In this document: positions 8,493-16,278 of the stretch, one piece after another
Layout: each line of letters begins with the position of its first letter
Numbering within the stretch: position 1 is the first letter of the stretch
Origin: JADKBO01 sp965230345
Lineage (GTDB): Bacteria > Bacteroidota > Bacteroidia > Chitinophagales > Saprospiraceae
DNA length: 64,000 nt
Assembly (NCBI GenBank): GCA_965230345.1
Contig: CBDDKR010000002.1
Location: 1,240,001 to 1,304,000, forward strand
Direction: 5' to 3'
Program-made: the position numbers and the translations under genes
The notes under the pieces: generated by a model
The model's input: only the letters and a program-made list of their open reading frames with translations
Databases searched by the model: none
Told to the model about the DNA's origin: nothing

Positions 8493-8512
8493 CACCCGAA
8501 CGCTATGAAAAA
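8493..8512 (-). repeat. 20-bp motif before terminator, copy 1
   Basis: CACCCGAACGCTATGAAAAA (plus-strand reading) is identical to 31794-31813. In both places it sits directly upstream of a terminator hairpin at the end of an operon that encodes T9SS cargo. It is probably a genome-wide 3'-end element of the host. Confidence 0.6.
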
Positions 8513-8540
8513 GTTATATTTCTTCCTTTAACCAGATAAA

Positions 8541-9458
8541 TCAAAAACTTACATCGATGTGGTTTTTAGTAACTTCATTTATATTTATGCTAGGGAAACT
8601 CTCTAATAAAACAATAGTTAAATCATCGGTTGTACCTGTATATTCAGCACTTATTTGAGCAATGTTATTTTGAAATGTTTTTTCAATCCCATGGATGCCC
8701 TTTTGTTTAGATAGTTTCGAATGCACTTTAAGTAAGTCCTGATATGATATATTGGATAACTTAATTGATATTCTATTTGCCATTTGGGCGCTTTCAAAAT
8801 TCAAATTCTGAACCCATATACTCTTATCTTTGGCCAATAATTCAGTCGCTTTAATGATTGCCTTTTCTATGGCAATATTAAGTGCCTTACTTCTGTTCTC
8901 CTTACCAGCAAGTTTAAACCCAAATGCTGAAACACCAGAAAACCCATTAGCCTTACCATCCATATTGATGGATTGGGAGTATAAGATTTGTCTTGTATTT
9001 GCATTAAGAACCTTAAGAATAAAACCGACGTGAACCTCCTTCTTCCCGAAACCTATTCCAGAAAAGTTTAAAGAGTTCTTTCCTTCTCCAAATTCGGTAA
9101 TCTCTCCTGTAATAATTGCCTGTGTAGACAGCATCTTTCCTTTATCCGTAGAATTCGAACTAGTATAACCACTATCGTTAAGATTGAATTCATTATCAAA
9201 GTCGTTCATATTCCCTGCACTTTCGAGTACGTTAAAACATTGTACTTGATATAAGGCATTGGTTAACATTGTCGCTAGCTCTTCCCCAACTTTTCCTTTA
9301 GTAGAAACCTTTGAAGAAAATCGGCTTACTGTTACTCGTGGTCTTTCATTAAATGGAATAGATTGATCACAATATGCCTTGATCTCTTCAAATGAGACAT
9401 CTTGAGATTTTGCGAAATTCAATCCTAAAAGTAGTATTAGTAGTAATCTAAATTTCAT
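8541..9458 (-). CDS. CsgG-family exported protein
   Basis: A 305-residue protein with signal peptide MKFRLLLILLLGLNFAKSQ and no lipobox cysteine. Residues 40-215 follow the CsgG pattern: RPRVTVSRFSSKVS, the GEELATMLTNALYQVQCFNVLE helix-strand, STQAIITGEITEFGEG, and a later VGFILKVLNANTRQILYSQSI. CsgG forms the curli secretion pore in Proteobacteria, but Bacteroidota have many CsgG-like periplasmic proteins of unknown role, and the missing lipidation site argues against a classical pore. It follows the T9SS cargo gene on the same strand with a 31-bp gap, so the two form an operon ending at the hairpin near 8462-8491. Confidence 0.75.
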   Translation of the reverse strand: MKFRLLLILLLGLNFAKSQDVSFEEIKAYCDQSIPFNERPRVTVSRFSSKVSTKGKVGEELATMLTNALYQVQCFNVLESAGNMNDFDNEFNLNDSGYTSSNSTDKGKMLSTQAIITGEITEFGEGKNSLNFSGIGFGKKEVHVGFILKVLNANTRQILYSQSINMDGKANGFSGVSAFGFKLAGKENRSKALNIAIEKAIIKATELLAKDKSIWVQNLNFESAQMANRISIKLSNISYQDLLKVHSKLSKQKGIHGIEKTFQNNIAQISAEYTGTTDDLTIVLLESFPSININEVTKNHIDVSF

Positions 9459-9489
9459 CTTTTGTGATTTCGTGGTGATGTAAATAAGG

Positions 9490-10539
9490 TTAGAGCTTGA
9501 TGATTCTTTTGCTGATGGAACTGCCTTCTGATATGATCTTGAAGATTAATACTCCCTTTGGAAAGCTGTTTAAATCAACAAACATATTATTGGAGAGATT
9601 GGTAATGTTTTGCAGCTCGTTTCCCGAAATATCATAAATAATTATTGAGGATTCGGATAAATCGATCTCTTTACCAATTTCTAGTGTAACCTCATTAGTG
9701 GCAGGATTTGGAGAGAGTGTTACATCCTTTTTATTAAATATTTCATCCGTATTGGTAGCTCCGCAAGATGAATCTTTTATGATTAAAGAATATAGTTCCT
9801 CAAAACTATTAGTTCCCAAGGCTCTCACTCGTACATAATGTCTACCAGAAGTCTCAGGAATAAAGCTAATCGATAAAGAAGCTTGCGAACCAACATCCCA
9901 TTTAAATGGTACTTGTATATCATTATAAAGTGTCAATTCTGGTATAAAAACACTTTGATAATCAGATATTTCAACTGTTATTGCTTCTCCTTTAATTGCA
10001 TCAAAAGAGAAGTAATCCCAATCGTTAGGAAGCCGAATATTCCCTTTAACAACTTTGCATAAATCAACCTTTGAAGCTGAACTTATAAAATCGTTACATT
10101 CATAGATGTCGGAGGTGTCAAATGCAATTTTGAAATTATACAACTCAGGACTTGACCCATTATTGTTATCCTCTTTCAATTGAAAGTAATATGTTCCCGC
10201 ATCACATAGTTGAATGTTTAAGTTCACAGGATTGCCATTATTGGCTTTTTTAGAGGTTACTTTCTGTTGATTAGCATCATAAAGTGTTACGAGCATGTCA
10301 ATATTGGAAGGAACATCTAAAATATTCAAGATAAGAACTCCTCCCCTTGGTATTTCAACCTTGTAAAAATCCACATCCTTATTGGGATTAATTGAACCTT
10401 TGATAGCAGAGGTTAAATCTTTAAGTTCGATAAGGTTTGCTTGAGCAAAACTGTTATTCGGTTCTGATTCAGATTGACCAAAAGCTAATATTGAACAGAG
10501 TATTAATAAAAATGAAAAAGTAATCTTAGTAAGTTTCAT
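9490..10539 (-). CDS. T9SS cargo with two pre-peptidase C-terminal (PPC) domains
   Basis: A 349-residue protein with a signal peptide (to about residue 22, ending FGQSES). Two PPC-like beta-sandwich modules follow, residues about 25-130 (ESEPNNSFAQANLIEL, then DVDFYKVEIPRGG) and 140-250 (YECNDFISSASKVDLC, then DWDYFSFDAIKGEAI). The last 75 residues are a T9SS sorting domain (LSPNPATNEVTLEI, ending KRIIKL). No protease or other enzyme domain is present, so it is probably a surface or matrix binding protein. It is the first gene of the operon with the CsgG-like protein. Its promoter region is shared with the divergent XRE regulator. Confidence 0.78.
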   Translation of the reverse strand: MKLTKITFSFLLILCSILAFGQSESEPNNSFAQANLIELKDLTSAIKGSINPNKDVDFYKVEIPRGGVLILNILDVPSNIDMLVTLYDANQQKVTSKKANNGNPVNLNIQLCDAGTYYFQLKEDNNNGSSPELYNFKIAFDTSDIYECNDFISSASKVDLCKVVKGNIRLPNDWDYFSFDAIKGEAITVEISDYQSVFIPELTLYNDIQVPFKWDVGSQASLSISFIPETSGRHYVRVRALGTNSFEELYSLIIKDSSCGATNTDEIFNKKDVTLSPNPATNEVTLEIGKEIDLSESSIIIYDISGNELQNITNLSNNMFVDLNSFPKGVLIFKIISEGSSISKRIIKL

Positions 10540-10610
10540 GATAGGGTGTTTTTATTGGATTAGTAATCGAGTTAGTTAATAAGTATTCAAATAAAAGCGC
10601 AAAATGCTTT

Positions 10611-10655
10611 GTATACTCAGCAAAATTAAAGCATTTATTTTAAATCTGAGTATAC
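10611..10655. promoter_or_regulatory. Candidate operator of the XRE regulator
   Basis: GTATACTCAG (10611-10620) and CTGAGTATAC (10646-10655) form a perfect 10-bp inverted repeat with a 25-bp spacer. Each half contains the palindrome GTATAC. The pair lies between the divergent T9SS cargo gene and the xre gene, 40 bp before the latter. Role as operator is inferred from position and symmetry. Confidence 0.5.
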
Positions 10656-10694
10656 TAAGACATATTTTTCTGTTTATATTCAGAGATTGCCTGC

Positions 10695-10955
10695 ATGGAA
10701 GACAAAAGATTTGTAGGTGGAAGCGACTACCAATCCATACAAAAGCTGATCGCACATAACTTGAGAAGAATAAGAAGGGAGAAAGGGTGGTCGCAAGAAA
10801 AACTAGCCGCTCTATCAGATATTGATAGGAGTTATGTAGGGTTTATTGAAAATTGCAGATATAACGTAAGTGTAAAAGTATTGTGTGAATTAGCCAAAGC
10901 TATGGAAGTGGATGTCATAAGATTTTTTGAATCATTGGAAGAAAATTCAATTTAA
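10695..10955 (+). CDS. XRE-family transcriptional regulator
   Basis: An 86-residue Cro/CI-type protein. The helix-turn-helix is at residues 17-70: HNLRRIRREKGWSQEKLAAL, then DIDRSYVGFIE, then NVSVKVLCELAKAM. The layout resembles controller (C) proteins of restriction-modification systems and small phage-type repressors, but no restriction gene is adjacent. It is convergent with the P4-type integrase gene and the two reading frames overlap by 4 bp. It may control that integrase module or itself through the inverted repeat at 10611-10655. Confidence 0.8.
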   Translation: MEDKRFVGGSDYQSIQKLIAHNLRRIRREKGWSQEKLAALSDIDRSYVGFIENCRYNVSVKVLCELAKAMEVDVIRFFESLEENSI

Positions 10956-12172
10956 AATCGTTTAGTTAAACCCTCATTTAGCTTTTTATCAATTAGATCA
11001 GACCAATCTTGCATCATTTTCTTCCTTTCTTCCAAATATTCTGCTCTATCGTATGCAGAACCTAAAGATCCCTTTTTTGCATGAGCAAGTTGAACATCAA
11101 TCACCTCTTTACCATAGTTTAATCTCTCTCGCAATGCTGTAGCAGCTAGAGACCTAAAACCATGGACTGTATGTATTCCTTTATATTTTAAGGCATATAA
11201 AGCTTTTAATGGTGTATCAGGATGCATTGGGTTTTTAGGCTTATTAATTCCAACAAATACATACTGTAAATGCCCATTTAATGCAAAGAGCCTTTGTAAG
11301 ATTTTAATGGATTGATTAGAAAGTGGAACTATATGATCTCTTTTCATTTTCATTCTTTCTTTGGGAATAATCCATATTTTTTCTTCAAAATCAATTTCAG
11401 TCCACCTTGCTCCTGTAAGCTCTGCCTTCCTAGTGAAAGTATGTGTCATTAATTTTAGGGATAAGTTCGTTTGCTCGTAAAGCCTAGCTACATTCATTTC
11501 TATTTTAACTAGAAAGCTTGGCAGCTCTTCAAATGGCATAGACTTTTGATGCTTAACTTCTTTTGATTCAAGCCATGGAGAAAGATTAGATGTAGGGTTT
11601 GCTATGTTTGGATACAATGGACTAATAAAAGTGAAGATTTGGTTGGCATGAAGACGACATCTTCTAACAGTCGAATGTGCTCCATGCACTTCAATTTTTT
11701 GTAGTGCATTTAACATGATTTGAGGTGATATTTTATTTACAGGTAGATGACCTATTTCGGGGTACAAATTTTTCTCTAATCGTTTAGATATCTCCTTCCA
11801 CGTTTTATCCTTGATTTTCCCTTTTCTTTTTTCCAACCATTTTCTTGCAAAGAACTCAAATGTATTATTTGATTCATATTTCTTTGTCATTCTCTTTTCT
11901 AATTTGACTAGATTAGGGTCTTCTCCTTTGGCAACTAAGCCATGTGCTTTCTTATGTTCTTCTCTAGCTTCGGAAAGAGAAATCTCAGGATAAACTCCTA
12001 GCGAATAGGTTTTCCATTTGCCATGTAGTTTAAAATTGTATCTCCAGCATTTAGTCCCATTAACTTTTACTAAAAGGTGTAACCCCTTTCCATCGGTTAA
12101 TTTGTAGTCTTTTGAAGCTGATTTTGCGGATTTGACTTTAACATCAGTTAGGTTGTAGGAATAATGTGACAT
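10952..12172 (-). CDS. P4-type tyrosine recombinase/integrase
   Basis: A 406-residue integrase of the P4/IntS class. It has an N-terminal DUF4102 arm-binding domain (LTDVKVKSAKSASKDYKLTD, then GLHLLVKVNGTKCWRY and TYSLGVYPEISLSEAR), a core-binding domain (about 95-190), and a catalytic domain with Arg in FTRKAELTGARW, the box HGFRSLAATALRE (HxxR), HAKKG, and the nucleophile Tyr in SAYDRAEYLEER. P4-type integrases are mostly proteobacterial and usually insert islands at tRNA ends. The gene reads away from an attP-like region (12175-12429) just upstream of its start. It is a different class from the island integrase at 57902-59194. Confidence 0.92.
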   Translation of the reverse strand: MSHYSYNLTDVKVKSAKSASKDYKLTDGKGLHLLVKVNGTKCWRYNFKLHGKWKTYSLGVYPEISLSEAREEHKKAHGLVAKGEDPNLVKLEKRMTKKYESNNTFEFFARKWLEKRKGKIKDKTWKEISKRLEKNLYPEIGHLPVNKISPQIMLNALQKIEVHGAHSTVRRCRLHANQIFTFISPLYPNIANPTSNLSPWLESKEVKHQKSMPFEELPSFLVKIEMNVARLYEQTNLSLKLMTHTFTRKAELTGARWTEIDFEEKIWIIPKERMKMKRDHIVPLSNQSIKILQRLFALNGHLQYVFVGINKPKNPMHPDTPLKALYALKYKGIHTVHGFRSLAATALRERLNYGKEVIDVQLAHAKKGSLGSAYDRAEYLEERKKMMQDWSDLIDKKLNEGLTKRF

Positions 12173-12174
12173 GG

Positions 12175-12429
12175 ATACCCTATTTGAACAATTCGATACC
12201 CTATTTAATACCCTATAAAGTGTTAAATGTCAATGGATTTTACTAAACTTCTTTAAACCAATAATCATTCTAAAAGTAAGGGAAAACTAGGGTTTAATGG
12301 ACTTATATGAACTCCAGTAAATGCATAGAGTGGCGACCCCGGCAGACTACCACTCATTGGGTTTAAGCGCTTGTTTTAAAACAAAATATCAAGCAACAAA
12401 ATGAGGTGATACCCTAATTAATACCCTAT
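12175..12429. other. attP-like region of the P4-type integrase: ATACCCTAT arm repeats around a G+C-rich core
   Basis: ATACCCTAT occurs at 12175-12183, 12196-12204 and 12208-12216 on one side, and at 12409-12417 (ATACCCTAA) and 12421-12429 on the other. Two of the pairs have a 12-bp period. Between them is a G+C-rich block with the inverted repeat GAGTGG...CCACTC (about 12330-12357, inner sequence CGACCCCGGCAGACTA). Repeated arm sites on both sides of a core are the layout of an uncut phage-type attP. I found no second copy of the core in the window and do not recognise it as a tRNA end. The block also carries the integrase promoter region. No gene is present. Confidence 0.5.
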
Positions 12430-12557
12430 TGTAGTTTTATTGCATTCAACTAATGTACTTATAAACTGAAATCAGGATTAATTTATTAACATCAGTTAAT
12501 GCATTCATAATCCATAATATACTCAAGTTGTAAATAGATTAATATGGAGGTTTAACA

Positions 12558-12767
12558 ATGTCTTATTTATCAAATGGTTCTGCGGAATTACCAAAAGAAG
12601 GTTTTGTAAGGTTATCAACAATTCTAAAAGTTATACCCATTTGTAAAACATCATGGTGGAACAAAGTCAAGTCGGGTGAGTATCCGCAGCCTATAAAAAT
12701 TAGTGCGCGAGTAACTGCTTGGAAAATTGAGGATATCAGAAACTTAATTCAATCATTCGACAACTAG
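12558..12767 (+). CDS. AlpA-family regulator/excisionase
   Basis: A 69-residue protein of the AlpA family: LPKEGFVRLSTILKVIPICKTSWWNKVKSGEYPQPIKIS, then TAWKIEDIRNLIQ. AlpA proteins are small winged-helix DNA-binding proteins that activate integrase expression or act as excisionases in P4-type elements, which matches the P4-type integrase divergently upstream. The start has a strong Shine-Dalgarno sequence (GGAGG, about 9 bases before ATG), unusual for Bacteroidota genes. Confidence 0.82.
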   Translation: MSYLSNGSAELPKEGFVRLSTILKVIPICKTSWWNKVKSGEYPQPIKISARVTAWKIEDIRNLIQSFDN

Positions 12768-12909
12768 CATCCCGTTCTTAGTGAATGTTGCATGAAAAGC
12801 ACATCAAAAAATCCTTATAACCTAACTACGCCTAGTTGTATCAAAATAAGATAGACTAGCCTAGGTTGTATTATAATAAACCATTATCAACTTAAAGGAG
12901 ATAAAAACA

Positions 12910-13500
12910 ATGAACATTAATATGAATGAAATAAGAGCAGATTACAATTATTGGGTTAAATGGAACGATTGGGACATATCCCAAATGACCGCTCTATTGC
13001 TTGGCTACAATCCTATTTCGTTAAATAGAAATTATATTGAACAACTGGTTGGAGGCATAATTAAAACTAATCTCTCTAGCTTGGAAATTGAAGACTTCGT
13101 AGAAGAATATGAAAAAGCATATAGTCTGATTATGAACTCTATAGAAGCAGGAAAATTAAAGTTTCGTACATCTCCAAAGAAATTTTACGATTGGGCGACA
13201 AGTAAGAAACTACCCTTAGTCTTTGCATTTCATGAAGCTATGAAGTCAAAGCCTAGAAATCCTCATAGTTCTGAACTTAACATTAAACGTCAAAATCAAC
13301 TCTATAAGATGATTCTTTCAATTGCCATAATCAAGTTTAATTATAATCCTGAAAACCTTAAGAACTCATCAACTGCAAAATTCAGGCATATAATTGAAAG
13401 AGCTGGATTTTCGGTAGATGACAATACCATCAGGGATGTTGTTAACACTTCTTACGAACATTTTAAAGACCATTTAGATCATTCTGTATTTAAGCATTAG
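12910..13500 (+). CDS. Hypothetical protein of the integrase/AlpA module
   Basis: A 196-residue soluble protein. The N-terminus (DYNYWVKWNDWDISQMTALLLGYNP) resembles the conserved opening of a group of proteobacterial accessory proteins (DYW, then W, then AA/TALLLG.(D/N)P) whose function is not known to me. The C-terminal 60 residues (LYKMILSIAIIKFNYNP, then FSVDDNTIRDVV) look like the end of the same group, often with a small DNA-binding-like helix set. It has a canonical Shine-Dalgarno (AAAGGAG) before its ATG. The function is unknown. Its place directly after alpA suggests an accessory role in the element. Confidence 0.6.
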   Translation: MNINMNEIRADYNYWVKWNDWDISQMTALLLGYNPISLNRNYIEQLVGGIIKTNLSSLEIEDFVEEYEKAYSLIMNSIEAGKLKFRTSPKKFYDWATSKKLPLVFAFHEAMKSKPRNPHSSELNIKRQNQLYKMILSIAIIKFNYNPENLKNSSTAKFRHIIERAGFSVDDNTIRDVVNTSYEHFKDHLDHSVFKH

Positions 13501-13766
13501 AGATAGCTTAGAACAGATCAAAGTATTTAGCTGAATTGGTAAAATAACTTTGAGATTCACCCTAATCCTATTTCAAAGTCTATTTTTCTAATTCGGTTAA
13601 ACAAACGCCCTTTTAATTTAGAACGGTTAAGCAACCAGCAACCATAATATCGGTTCCTTCTAGTCATAAAAGTCCAGATACTTCCCATATTAAAGTGGCT
13701 AGTTCCTTTGAATACCTCTCTTTAAAATTTAGGGCTTGTAGTTTTATTAACCTAATGGAGAAAAAC

Positions 13767-14153
13767 ATGACTACAATAATTACAACGGGAAATCTTACTA
13801 AAGATGCGATTACCAAAACGGACAAAAACGGTAACGATTATGTACTATTAAATCTCGCTGAAAACATTTACAAAAGAGATACAGAAGGCAAAATCGTAAA
13901 GGATGAAAATGGTTTTGGTGTAAAACTTGATTCCTTCTACTATTCCATTTTCGTCAATGACAAAGCAGGAGCATTATCTGCTTCTAAATTGGAAAAGGGA
14001 CAATCTATTAAAGTTGTTGGTAAAGCTAATATTAAAAAAGAATCTGATGCTAACAATCATATTCAATATATCATTGATAGTATTTCCGCTTATTCAATCG
14101 ATACAGACCCCTATCGCAGTAATACAAATGCAGGTGGTAACATGTCGAAATAG
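13767..14153 (+). CDS. Single-stranded DNA-binding protein-like (OB fold)
   Basis: A 128-residue SSB-like protein. TTIITTGNLTKDAITKTDKN, then YVLLNLAENIY, FYYSIFVND and LEKGQSIKVVGKANIKK follow the strand pattern of bacterial SSB OB folds. The tail is short and lacks the acidic DDDIPF-type tip of the housekeeping protein. The start at 13767 is preferred over the in-frame ATG at 13755 and the longer frame from 13695, because TGGAG lies 6 bases upstream of 13767. It probably protects single-stranded DNA during transfer of the element by the nearby relaxase. A hairpin terminator follows at 14166-14191. Confidence 0.72.
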   Translation: MTTIITTGNLTKDAITKTDKNGNDYVLLNLAENIYKRDTEGKIVKDENGFGVKLDSFYYSIFVNDKAGALSASKLEKGQSIKVVGKANIKKESDANNHIQYIIDSISAYSIDTDPYRSNTNAGGNMSK

Positions 14154-14165
14154 AATAATTTCTTA

Positions 14166-14191
14166 AAGAGGACTTTTAAGGAAGTCCTCTT
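14166..14191. terminator. Hairpin between ssb-like gene and convergent gene
   Basis: AAGAGGACTT (14166-14175), loop TTAAGG, AAGTCCTCTT (14182-14191): a perfect 10-bp stem between two convergent genes. The T-run is weak, so this is probably a terminator but not a textbook one. Confidence 0.6.
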
Positions 14192-14199
14192 CCTATATC

Positions 14200-14637
14200 C
14201 TAAATATGTTTGTTTTTAGCTTCTGCTTGCCAAACAGAATATTGCAAACTTCTTGTCATGAATTGAATACTTGAACAATCATGATAAACTGTCTTTAAGT
14301 CATCTATTAAGGCATTATTTACTTCACCTTTATCAACTGAGGATAATAATTCGTCAACGATATGATTAAATATTTCATCTTGATTTTCAGCTAGATGTTC
14401 TCGTACTAATGAGGCAGCTTTATTAAAAGTTTCAGCTTTAATATTTCCCCATGTATCAGGTTCATTGTCTTGCTTTAATAACATTTTTATCCTTTTGGTA
14501 GTGTTTATAATTGATAGACTCTCCAGACTTTCGTTTTTACCTATAATCCTGTCCAACCTCTTAATAATTGGTTCTAAATCCAAACGAATATAAAGGTCTC
14601 TGTTATCATTAATTTTCTTTTGCCATTCATCATTCAT
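14200..14637 (-). CDS. Hypothetical protein
   Basis: A 145-residue, mostly helical, charged soluble protein (for example IKRLDRIIGKNESLESLSII and IFNHIVDELLSSVDKGEVNN). No known motif, signal peptide or membrane segment. It starts 57 bp from the divergent membrane/coiled-coil gene at 14695, so the two share a promoter region. They could be a functional pair, for example toxin/immunity or a small defence unit, but nothing in the sequence proves it. Confidence 0.55.
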   Translation of the reverse strand: MNDEWQKKINDNRDLYIRLDLEPIIKRLDRIIGKNESLESLSIINTTKRIKMLLKQDNEPDTWGNIKAETFNKAASLVREHLAENQDEIFNHIVDELLSSVDKGEVNNALIDDLKTVYHDCSSIQFMTRSLQYSVWQAEAKNKHI

Positions 14638-14694
14638 TACCGCTTTACGAACCTATAATCTATTAATACTGTTATTATAACACAACCTATTTAT

Positions 14695-15807
14695 ATGAAC
14701 AAGCCTCAAATTCCAAACACAAGTTTTGATGTAATTAAAAGGTCTAATCTTGTAAAAGTTACTTTTGCCATTTCCACGGTTACAATAATTTGCTCGTTTA
14801 TTGGAGTAATTCCAAAAACAGTAGCACTACTATTGTCTGAATTTTCAATTTTCGTTGCAGTAATTCTGGCATTAATATTTCATTATGATATTAAAGTTAA
14901 TGAACAAAATAAAGCACTTAATGACAAAATTGACTTGAATTCAAAGACTCTTTTGGAAAGAATAGATCGTCAGAAACAAAGTTTTTCTGATAAGTTTGAT
15001 AAACAAACTAAATTCATGTCCGAACAATTGGATGCCATAAAAAAACCTATTGAAATATTCTCAAAACTTCATGATATTAATGATGGAGGAAGAACAATAA
15101 ATCAATTTAGTCAAATTGTTGATTCTTTGAGTTCTTTAAAGAACAAAGAAATAATTCTGAACATGCAATTAATGAGCTTAGAATTGCTTACAAAATCTTT
15201 ACTTAGTGGGAATAAGGAAAATCAATTTTCGATAATGTTATCGAGTACTCCTGAAGAAGTATATTTATCAATTAACAAATTTATAGAATTATTACCGAGA
15301 AACTCGATTTACAAAACTGTGTCATGTTTGCATTTTTGGAACGAAAAAACCATTGGCCACCCCATTCCCTATTTAGCAAAGAATAAAGCACTGTCTAAAA
15401 CCAACAATATTCGTTTTGAGAGAGTAATTTTGGTAGGAAAAATATTTAGTAAGCTAAAAACAGATGAACAAAAAGTTATTTTAGCTCATAAAGAATATAA
15501 CTCCAAACCTACCAAAATTAAAACGAAAATTTACGTATTAAATGATCCTCAAAAATTCGAAAAAATTGGAAATTTTGCTTTATGCTATTTACCAAATAAC
15601 GACACAATTATTCTTGATTTCAAATACAACTTTTATGGTGGAATTCCATCATTTAGAGAGGTGAGTTATAAAAGCGTAGAGGATAAAATCACCTCTCAGA
15701 GTGGCTTGGAAGGTGCAAAATTACAAGATTTAGAAGAACGTTTTATACAATATTTTGAAGATGACAAATCCATGTCTCTCGATGACTATATTAATGGCAA
15801 ACAATAG
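14695..15807 (+). CDS. Membrane-anchored coiled-coil protein, unknown
   Basis: A 370-residue protein with two membrane segments near the N-terminus (about 23-42 and 46-64), a coiled coil (about 70-120: NKALNDKIDLNSKTLLERID and following), and a cytoplasmic C-terminal domain of about 230 residues with alternating strands and helices (RFERVILVGKIF, IKTKIYVLNDP, NDTIILDFKYNF). I do not recognise the C-terminal domain. The layout (membrane hairpin, coiled coil, globular effector or sensor) is seen in several membrane-anchored defence proteins, but that is only a similarity of architecture. The tail is acidic. It is divergent from the 14200-14637 gene. Confidence 0.55.
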   Translation: MNKPQIPNTSFDVIKRSNLVKVTFAISTVTIICSFIGVIPKTVALLLSEFSIFVAVILALIFHYDIKVNEQNKALNDKIDLNSKTLLERIDRQKQSFSDKFDKQTKFMSEQLDAIKKPIEIFSKLHDINDGGRTINQFSQIVDSLSSLKNKEIILNMQLMSLELLTKSLLSGNKENQFSIMLSSTPEEVYLSINKFIELLPRNSIYKTVSCLHFWNEKTIGHPIPYLAKNKALSKTNNIRFERVILVGKIFSKLKTDEQKVILAHKEYNSKPTKIKTKIYVLNDPQKFEKIGNFALCYLPNNDTIILDFKYNFYGGIPSFREVSYKSVEDKITSQSGLEGAKLQDLEERFIQYFEDDKSMSLDDYINGKQ

Positions 15808-15822
15808 AAAAGTCTTCTTATC

Positions 15823-16278
15823 CTAATTTATTGTATCAATAATTATGGAAGAAATTACAACAAAATCCACATTCTGATTATTTTCAGAATACTCCCAAAA
15901 CAGATCCTTCGAGCTTTCAGGTTCTTTAATCCACATGAGACGCTCTTCAGCAAGATAATCAAGTATTGCTTCTAAGTTATTGCCATGGATGGTGATTTTT
16001 GATGTTCCTGCAATGGTGAATTCTATTTTGCCAGTGCCATCATAGGTAATTGGACAACCTACCTCATGATATTTAATAACAAGCTGTTCACCACTTGATA
16101 ATATGATTTTGATAGCTTTTGCGGTTTCTGGTGTCCCTGTTCTAGACTGAGTAACTCCGAAGAACTCAAAGTCTCTTGACCTTCTAATTTTCTCATTATT
16201 GAATGCTGCAGAGCTATAAGCTCTATTTGCCAATAATTCTTTAATGTCATTTCTATCTGCTCGGTGTTGATCTTCCAT
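15823..16278 (-). CDS. Hypothetical protein co-transcribed with the relaxase
   Basis: A 151-residue soluble protein. The middle (AIKIILSSGEQLVIKYHEVG, then KIEFTIAGTSKITIHG and LEAILDYLAEERL) looks like a compact beta-rich domain. Its start overlaps the last 26 bases of the relaxase gene, so it is the next gene of the same transcript and is probably translated by coupling. The function is unknown; a relaxase accessory protein is possible. No membrane or export signal. Confidence 0.6.
   Translation of the reverse strand: MEDQHRADRNDIKELLANRAYSSAAFNNEKIRRSRDFEFFGVTQSRTGTPETAKAIKIILSSGEQLVIKYHEVGCPITYDGTGKIEFTIAGTSKITIHGNNLEAILDYLAEERLMWIKEPESSKDLFWEYSENNQNVDFVVISSIIIDTIN

Noticed and set aside
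12330..12357. tRNA or tmRNA fragment as core of the P4-type attachment site
   Set aside because: I could not match the sequence to a tRNA T-arm/acceptor or a tmRNA end on either strand; recorded only as a possible core.
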